The position numbers were made by a program, and so were the translations under genes. Under the pieces are notes generated by a model, which saw only the letters and a list, made by a program, of their open reading frames with translations, was not told the DNA's origin and searched no databases. Below are positions 58,066-64,000 of a DNA stretch of 64,000 nt, piece after piece; the first letter of the stretch is position 1, and each line of letters starts with the position of its first letter. The DNA is taken from contig JAJDAZ010000062.1 of the NCBI GenBank assembly GCA_029261595.1, forward strand, positions 18,157 to 82,156, given 5' to 3'. This DNA is from Nitrospinaceae bacterium. Lineage in GTDB: Bacteria; Nitrospinota; Nitrospinia; Nitrospinales; VA-1.

Positions 58066-59424
58066 ATGCCCATGGAAATTCTGAGTAAGTGCAAAGAAAA
58101 TTTTGAGTCTGTTGCTAACGCGCCATATCCTCAAAACTTTTCAGTTAGTTCGTGGTGGGAAAATATCCAGGAAAAAAGCTTCAAGCAAATAAGAAACTTT
58201 AAAAAACCTCAGGATGGAATAGATTATGCCCAGACCCATTCCTTAAGCGGATTCGACCATAGAAGCAAGGAAGCCATATGGACACTTGAAATCAAAATAA
58301 AAGCAATACGACGCGCCTTTCCTTCTTTTGACATTGCCAGTTGCCCAGAATTAAGAGAATCTTCATTCTCCGCCCCCTCAACAATTGCCAAAATCAATGA
58401 AATCCCCTACAGCAATATTTTCCTTTCTCACGTTCATTATTATTTGAGGAGCACTTCATATTGCGAAAATAAACAGGATATTAATACGGTTTTGGAAATA
58501 GGAGGGGGATATGGAGCTTTGGCGAGAATATTCAAATTAATGAAGCCTCAGGCTAGTTACACCATTGTAGATTTGCCTGAATCATTATTTTTTGCCGAGC
58601 TTTTTTTATCCTTGAATTTTCCTGAAGCCAAAATTTCCTACTCGAATAAAATTGAAAAGGCAAATACTGAAGGGGTGGATTTTCTTTTAGTACCCATTCA
58701 ATCTATTCAAAATATTTATGACAAAGAATTTGATCTTGTCATCAATACAGGCAGCCTTCAAGAAATGCCTGATGAAACAGTACGATATTTCATGGATTTC
58801 ATTCAATCAAAAATAAAAGTTAAACGCTTCTACAGTTTCAATTATTTTTTAAATAACAAAAGAAACTTTCAGGAAACAAGTGGTGAAAAATCCAATTTAA
58901 TTTGCCCCATATTGGACCCATATTGGGAAACAGTCTATTTCGAAATCAACCCCTTGACTTTGACGATTGACGCCAACCGCCGAAATTGGTTGGAGGTGCT
59001 TGTTGAGCGAAAATCTAAAGAAAACATCCAACAGAACATGCTGAAGGAAAATGGTTCCAAAAATTTTGAAATGGCCCAAAAGTTCCCTAAAGGAAGCAAC
59101 GCCTGGTTGGAGCATATATGGATGGCAGTTTGGCTGGACCCATGCGAAAAATATTTAAAAGAAATTCTGAAGGGAATTAAAATATTTAAATTGGGATTTG
59201 GTCAAAATAATTATCTTCCTTCCCAAAAGCCATTTGACTCTAACAACTTTGTTGAAGTCCTGGGCATAAATAAAAATTTCATTAAAAAATTTATTAAAAG
59301 ATGGGAACAGAAATTCAGGTTTTCGATCAGGAAAAAGGAATGGTATGATGCCGCCATATACAGTGAAGAGATATACTATCAAAATCTCTTGCATCTTTTA
59401 TCGCGGGATGATCATAAGCCATAA
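58066..59424 (+). CDS. Putative sugar O-methyltransferase
   Basis: NTVLEIGGGYGALARIFKLMKPQASYTIVDLPESLFFAELFLSLNFPEA, FDLVINTGSLQEMPDETVRYFMDFI; AT-rich gene in glycan locus. Confidence 0.78.
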   Translation: MPMEILSKCKENFESVANAPYPQNFSVSSWWENIQEKSFKQIRNFKKPQDGIDYAQTHSLSGFDHRSKEAIWTLEIKIKAIRRAFPSFDIASCPELRESSFSAPSTIAKINEIPYSNIFLSHVHYYLRSTSYCENKQDINTVLEIGGGYGALARIFKLMKPQASYTIVDLPESLFFAELFLSLNFPEAKISYSNKIEKANTEGVDFLLVPIQSIQNIYDKEFDLVINTGSLQEMPDETVRYFMDFIQSKIKVKRFYSFNYFLNNKRNFQETSGEKSNLICPILDPYWETVYFEINPLTLTIDANRRNWLEVLVERKSKENIQQNMLKENGSKNFEMAQKFPKGSNAWLEHIWMAVWLDPCEKYLKEILKGIKIFKLGFGQNNYLPSQKPFDSNNFVEVLGINKNFIKKFIKRWEQKFRFSIRKKEWYDAAIYSEEIYYQNLLHLLSRDDHKP

Positions 59425-59846
59425 CCCGCGGTCAGCTTAGATATTGTTCTTACAAATTTTGCATAAAAAAGTCTACTAATTTTAGTTTTGAAAGATATTT
59501 TCTGCGGACCTATCATTTTCCGAGATTTTTCTTCAAGAGTTTTTCCTCCTCCCAAAAAATTTCTGGATTCCTTGTATCCTTGCAATTATCAATAAAAAAC
59601 TACCCTGGGAATACCCCTACTTTAAAAACACCCCACTACCTCCTGATATACTCCAATCATCTATTTAAGGTTGCTCTCCTGGGCTAAATTCTCAGCAATA
59701 ATCACAGGGGATCTTAACCGTGGTACGCAAAAAAGTAAAACGGACAGGGAATAGAAAAACAAATGCTCTTTTTACACAGAGGACCTTTGACGACGAAGAT
59801 TTTCCTTATCCACACTTTTTAATGCGGCCTCTCTTAAAGGGTTACT

Positions 59847-60671
59847 TTATTCTTTATCCAAAATGTTCTTATACTCGGTTACAAGACCTTCAAGTTCATC
59901 TATAAGATGGAGGGATTTGAAATCAAATTCCCGAGTTATCCGATCAATTTTTATTAACGGCCATTTAGTGATTGAAGCTCCTTCCTCAACAGTTACCTGG
60001 CAGCCTGTCAAATCCTTTATCAAGCAGACAATTTTTTCATGTGAAATGTTATAACCGCTCGCTACATTATATAGGCGATCCTTTCCACATTCTGAAATGC
60101 GTCTTATTACGTTCACGGCACTTTCAATATCCACGTAATCTTTGGATGAAGCCAAGGCAGACCTAAGATGGATTTTTCCATCAACCAGTGCAGACTTTAT
60201 AAGTTCAGTTAGAAAATTTTTAGACAAAAAATCTTTCCCGAAAACATTTGATAATCGTACAATCCGAACTCTTTCATTATTTGTTGAATGGCACAACGCT
60301 TCGCCACCGAGCTTCGAAATATCGACAAAGTCTTCCATATCTAAAGGAGTAATTGTGAACTTGCTTTCTTCATTGGTTATCGATGAATGCCTATATAGAC
60401 GGGCAGAAGATAAATAAATAAATGTTGAGAATTGACAACTTTCCAGAACGCGAGCTAAAGTCGAGATATGCGCGTCAAAGGTAGCGAAAGGACGTGAGCG
60501 AAAGTCTGCAGTGACCCCCGCACAATAATAAACATTTCCCAGGTTCCCTTTTGGCAAAGGATCCTGTCGACCAACAATTTGATAGGAAAGACCATCTTTT
60601 TCAAAGCTTTGGCATAGGTGGGAGCCAATAAAGCCGTGACCACCAAAAATTGTATTTTGAATTGGTTTCAC
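59847..60671 (-). CDS. NAD-dependent epimerase/dehydratase family protein
   Basis: TIFGGHGFIGSHLCQSFEKDGLSYQIVGR, IYLSSARLYRHSSITNEES, DISKLGGEALCHSTNNERVRIVRLSNVFG. Confidence 0.87.
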   Translation of the reverse strand: MKPIQNTIFGGHGFIGSHLCQSFEKDGLSYQIVGRQDPLPKGNLGNVYYCAGVTADFRSRPFATFDAHISTLARVLESCQFSTFIYLSSARLYRHSSITNEESKFTITPLDMEDFVDISKLGGEALCHSTNNERVRIVRLSNVFGKDFLSKNFLTELIKSALVDGKIHLRSALASSKDYVDIESAVNVIRRISECGKDRLYNVASGYNISHEKIVCLIKDLTGCQVTVEEGASITKWPLIKIDRITREFDFKSLHLIDELEGLVTEYKNILDKE

Positions 60672-60704
60672 TCTCGTTTTGATTCGTGGTCTTTATAAAG
60701 CTGG

Positions 60705-62225
60705 CTAATAATCATCCAGCTCAGGTAAAAATTGGTCAAAATAACGTACCCGACACTCCTCCATCAGGCTCTCCCATTTAGCATCTCCCTCTTCGGTAAA
60801 ACTTTCTGCCATTTGAATTTCAGGCCAGCGGTCTTCCTCCAGAAGCACATAGGGCACAAAGCAACGCTTCAAACCGCCAATCTCTTTTGCTGAAAACTGC
60901 GGCATGTCTAAAACAGTGGGGGAGGAGAGAGATTTTACGATCAAATCTTTTGCTATTAGCCCCTGTTCAACAGCAATCTGCCTTAATGGTGTTCCATGAA
61001 ACGGAGTAAAGGTGTACATATTCCGGGTATCAGCATTAATACGCCGGTTGATACGGATGGTATCCATTGCCAATTCACGGGTTTCATTTGGAAAACCAAT
61101 TATATTATTAACCGAATATTTGACATCAAAATGATTTAAGATTTTTAAGTCTTCAACAATTTTGTTGCTGGAAACTTTTCTGTCGAGCATTTTTGCTCTA
61201 AACTCTTCATTACCATGTTCTAATCCAAGGCCCATGCGGTGAATGCCCATTTCCTTTAGCATGGAAACGCGCTGCTCTGTAAGAGTCTCCGGCCTGGTTT
61301 GACACCAAAATGGCAAATCAATATCTGATTTGTACATTTCCGCAAATTCTTCAAAATATTGATCTGACCAAGCCAAAAACGTATCGGCCCAAAAATAAAA
61401 ATATTCAGCTCCAAAATTTTCTTTGTAATGGAGCAATTCTCTTCTGACACCATCCACATCTTTCAATCTGAAATAAACTTCCCCCGCATCCTTATAAATT
61501 TTTTCTTTGGAGGGAGAGTTACAATACGCACATTTATAAGGGCATCCACGGTGGGTCTCAACGGGAAAAGTGCGATAGTTTTTGCCATCAAACGGTTTAT
61601 AAAACCGAGCTTCTTCAAAGAGTCCTACATCTGGAATTGGCACATCATTAATTGAGAAGGCGGTGTCCATTGGGTTTTTTGTTACAGAACCATTTTTTTT
61701 AACCCAAAGCCCTTGAACATGAGAATAATCCAGCCCCTTTTCAATTTTCTTACAGAGATTTATGAGGGCGTTTTCACCATCTCCTACGCAAAGAATATCA
61801 ATCTCGTCGAAACTGATCACTAACTCTGGCGCAAACGTTGCCACCATTCCTCCGATGATAACGGGGGGCCTGACTTTTTTGGGTATTTTACTTAACAACT
61901 TAATCCCGAGCGGGAACATGTCTTCGGTGGAGGATACTGCTATAAGCTGTGGGTCAAACGACTCGACTTCGTTAACGAATTCACTAAAAACATCGGTCGT
62001 TTTCAACGTCACATCGATCGGAGCTTTTTGATAAGGGCGAACGTGAAGGTTTTTTTCCTTGTATTCGTCATTATTCAACAGGCCTTCTTCAGGGATCTCC
62101 CAATAGGTGGTATCGAAAAGACGGCAATCGTGTCCTTCATTCTTTAGCAAAGAGGAGAAAATGGCGATGGCTGGCGGCAACATATTCATACCGCGCGCAT
62201 TTGGGTAAACAAAAAGGACTCGCAA
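60705..62225 (-). CDS. B12-binding-domain radical SAM protein
   Basis: MRVLFVYPNARGMNMLPPAIAIFSSLLKNEGHDCRLFDTTY, VIIGGMVATFAPELVI, VETHRGCPYKCAYCNSPSKEKIY (CxxxCxxC), MGIHRMGLGLEHGNEEFRAKMLDRK. Confidence 0.93.
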   Translation of the reverse strand: MRVLFVYPNARGMNMLPPAIAIFSSLLKNEGHDCRLFDTTYWEIPEEGLLNNDEYKEKNLHVRPYQKAPIDVTLKTTDVFSEFVNEVESFDPQLIAVSSTEDMFPLGIKLLSKIPKKVRPPVIIGGMVATFAPELVISFDEIDILCVGDGENALINLCKKIEKGLDYSHVQGLWVKKNGSVTKNPMDTAFSINDVPIPDVGLFEEARFYKPFDGKNYRTFPVETHRGCPYKCAYCNSPSKEKIYKDAGEVYFRLKDVDGVRRELLHYKENFGAEYFYFWADTFLAWSDQYFEEFAEMYKSDIDLPFWCQTRPETLTEQRVSMLKEMGIHRMGLGLEHGNEEFRAKMLDRKVSSNKIVEDLKILNHFDVKYSVNNIIGFPNETRELAMDTIRINRRINADTRNMYTFTPFHGTPLRQIAVEQGLIAKDLIVKSLSSPTVLDMPQFSAKEIGGLKRCFVPYVLLEEDRWPEIQMAESFTEEGDAKWESLMEECRVRYFDQFLPELDDY

Positions 62226-62274
62226 AGAATTCCTCGGATTCTAAGGGGAAAAAAGAAAAACCGTCAGCAACAAC

Positions 62275-63042
62275 TCAGTTCTTGCGGCGAATGTAAGCAC
62301 TTGGCCAATAGGTAACAAATTTCGTCACTTGGCCCTCATTAAATTGTGGCCCTGGTTCGCATATTTCAAAATCAGAATTTTGTTTGACAAAATCTCTGGC
62401 GGCGGCAGCAGAGTTGTTATGCCCCCAATCCGGTTGCGAACGGGGGGCACCCACCAAATCTTCCTGAATGCCATCCATCGCCAAAATATACGACCCTTTG
62501 GCAACTAAAGAACTGTAAAGTTCAAGCTCTCTTAGGACATGTTTTTGACTATGATTTCCATCGAGAAAAACCATGACAACTTCGCCCTCAGAAATCTGGC
62601 TTTTTACCTTATTAAAAGTAGCATCTGAAATAGAATCACCTTCTATCAGAGATATCCCGTCGAACATTGGATGCTCTTCAATTGCCTTCCGATTCTGTTT
62701 TCGGATGTCAACATCGACTCCAATGACACGCCCCTTATCCATAGCTCGCATAATGCTTGCGTAATAGATCAGGGACCCCCCATGAGCAACGCCAATTTCC
62801 ACAAGGACATCCGGTTTGACCTTATAAATCAATTCCTGGGCTCGGATCATATCATCCGGTAATTGTATAATGGGACGCCCCAACCAGGAAAAACTATAGA
62901 CATACTTGGTATCCCAACCCACTCGAAGGTAGGCCCGAGCAACCGCATCGAAAGCTTCGGCAGTTTCCATTGGAAAGTAGCTGGTTTGACCATTTTCCTC
63001 TACAATAACTTCCGATCTATCTGTATCAATAGTTGTTTTCAA
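62275..63042 (-). CDS. Cephalosporin hydroxylase (CmcI)-family methyltransferase-fold protein
   Basis: YSFSWLGRPIIQLPDDMIRAQELIYKVKPDVLVEIGVAHGGSLIYYASIMRAMDKGRVIGVDVDIRKQNRKAIEEHPMFDGISLIEGDS, VMVFLDGNHSQKHVLRELELYSSLVAKGSYIL. Confidence 0.9.
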   Translation of the reverse strand: MKTTIDTDRSEVIVEENGQTSYFPMETAEAFDAVARAYLRVGWDTKYVYSFSWLGRPIIQLPDDMIRAQELIYKVKPDVLVEIGVAHGGSLIYYASIMRAMDKGRVIGVDVDIRKQNRKAIEEHPMFDGISLIEGDSISDATFNKVKSQISEGEVVMVFLDGNHSQKHVLRELELYSSLVAKGSYILAMDGIQEDLVGAPRSQPDWGHNNSAAAARDFVKQNSDFEICEPGPQFNEGQVTKFVTYWPSAYIRRKN

Positions 63043-63241
63043 TATCCTGAATACCTCTTTTTATCTACAACTAGGGGAATCTCTACCTACCTTTCCAGAT
63101 TAGGAAAAAGCCTTTAAGCAAACCTATTTATCAAAAGGGCCATCCATACTATTGTACCTCTGGGAACTGCTCTTACAATTGGTCAAAATTGTAACATGCG
63201 ATCTCTTGCCGTTTAGATAAATTTTGGACTTTTGTTAAACT

Positions 63242-64000
63242 TCATTCATCACTTTCATGATTGATCCTTAAACCTGTCTGACTTGCAAATTTTGACCTGC
63301 AATCTTTCGAGCCATCTAAATTAGCGATCTGAATATGTGGAATTGCAGCCACGAATATCCCACCCCAATCATACACATTCGCATTTTGGGCAATTATCTC
63401 CTCTTTAATATTCCATGGCAGGATCAGCACAATGTCTGGTCGCCTCTCTTCAAGGACGGTAGGCGGAAGGATAGGAATATGGCTACCCGGCATAAACTTG
63501 CCCTGTTTCGAAGGTGCGGCATCACATATATACGAAACTAAGTCGGGTTTGATGCCTGCGTAGTTAAGTAAGGTATTTCCCTTTGCCGCGGCTCCATAAG
63601 CGGCAACAGATTTTCCTCTTTGTTTCTGCTCAACAAGGAAATTTAAAAGATCGGTTTTAACTTTATCAGCTCTAGCCTGAAATGACTGATAAGTTGATAG
63701 TTTTTGCAAACCATGACCATTTTCTTCAGATAACATTTTTTTTACTGCCAAAGAAATATTTCGCGAGCTATCGGAATGACAGCCAAAAATGCGTAGACTG
63801 CCTCCATGAGTGGGAAAATACTCCACATCCCAAACTTTCAATCCAGATTTTTCAAAAACTTTACAAACGGTTTGTAACGATAGATAGGAGAAATGTTCGT
63901 GATAGACCGTATCAAACTGATTTTCTTCGATAAGCCTCAAAAGGTGAGGAAACTCTAATGTAATAATCCCGTTAGGTTTTAGTATGGCTTTAAGCCCCTT
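63242..64000 (-). CDS. C-methyltransferase-family protein (sugar methyltransferase C-terminal region), 5' end beyond window
   Basis: Frame continues through 64000: LKAILKPNGIITLEFPHLLRLIEENQFDTVYHEHFSYLSLQTVCKVFEKSGLKVWDVEYFPTHGGSLRIFGCH..VAAYGAAAKGNTLLNYAGI. Confidence 0.88.
   Translation of the reverse strand, partial: KGLKAILKPNGIITLEFPHLLRLIEENQFDTVYHEHFSYLSLQTVCKVFEKSGLKVWDVEYFPTHGGSLRIFGCHSDSSRNISLAVKKMLSEENGHGLQKLSTYQSFQARADKVKTDLLNFLVEQKQRGKSVAAYGAAAKGNTLLNYAGIKPDLVSYICDAAPSKQGKFMPGSHIPILPPTVLEERRPDIVLILPWNIKEEIIAQNANVYDWGGIFVAAIPHIQIANLDGSKDCRSKFASQTGLRINHESDE

Noticed and set aside
59720-59905. 61-aa plus-strand ORF
   Set aside because: Overlaps the 3' end of the minus-strand epimerase and has no family features.

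Overview
The window is bacterial chromosome with dense genes, no rRNA or tRNA recognised, and no CRISPR array. It has three parts. (1) 1-4.6 kb (minus strand) is the end of a surface-glycan locus: GT87-like membrane protein, NeuB-type synthase, methyltransferase, Wzx-like flippase. (2) About 4.9-39.7 kb is mostly housekeeping and redox genes: Maf, PriA, CutA, MsrP/MsrA, TrxA, BioB, AroA, a ThyX-like tandem protein, PntA/PntB. It includes some unusual items: a J-domain/MORN fusion, two SUMF/FGE-fold proteins that appear to lack the catalytic Cys pair, a DUF1326/DUF2182 pair, an AT-rich orphan gene next to a GIY-YIG gene, and an isolated AT-rich KAP-like P-loop NTPase. (3) 39.7-64 kb is a large nucleotide-sugar/glycan locus. 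Within it, a plus-strand cluster (47.7-57.7 kb) combines a deoxyhypusine-synthase-like protein, two cytidylyltransferase-family proteins (one fused to a PfkB kinase, with an altered HxGH motif), twin SPASM radical-SAM proteins flanking an E1-alpha/E1-beta TPP-enzyme pair, and a B12-binding radical SAM protein. This cluster is the best candidate for an undescribed biosynthetic pathway. Intergenic regions carry several imperfect dispersed repeat families. All product calls come from reading the translated motifs; no database search was run.
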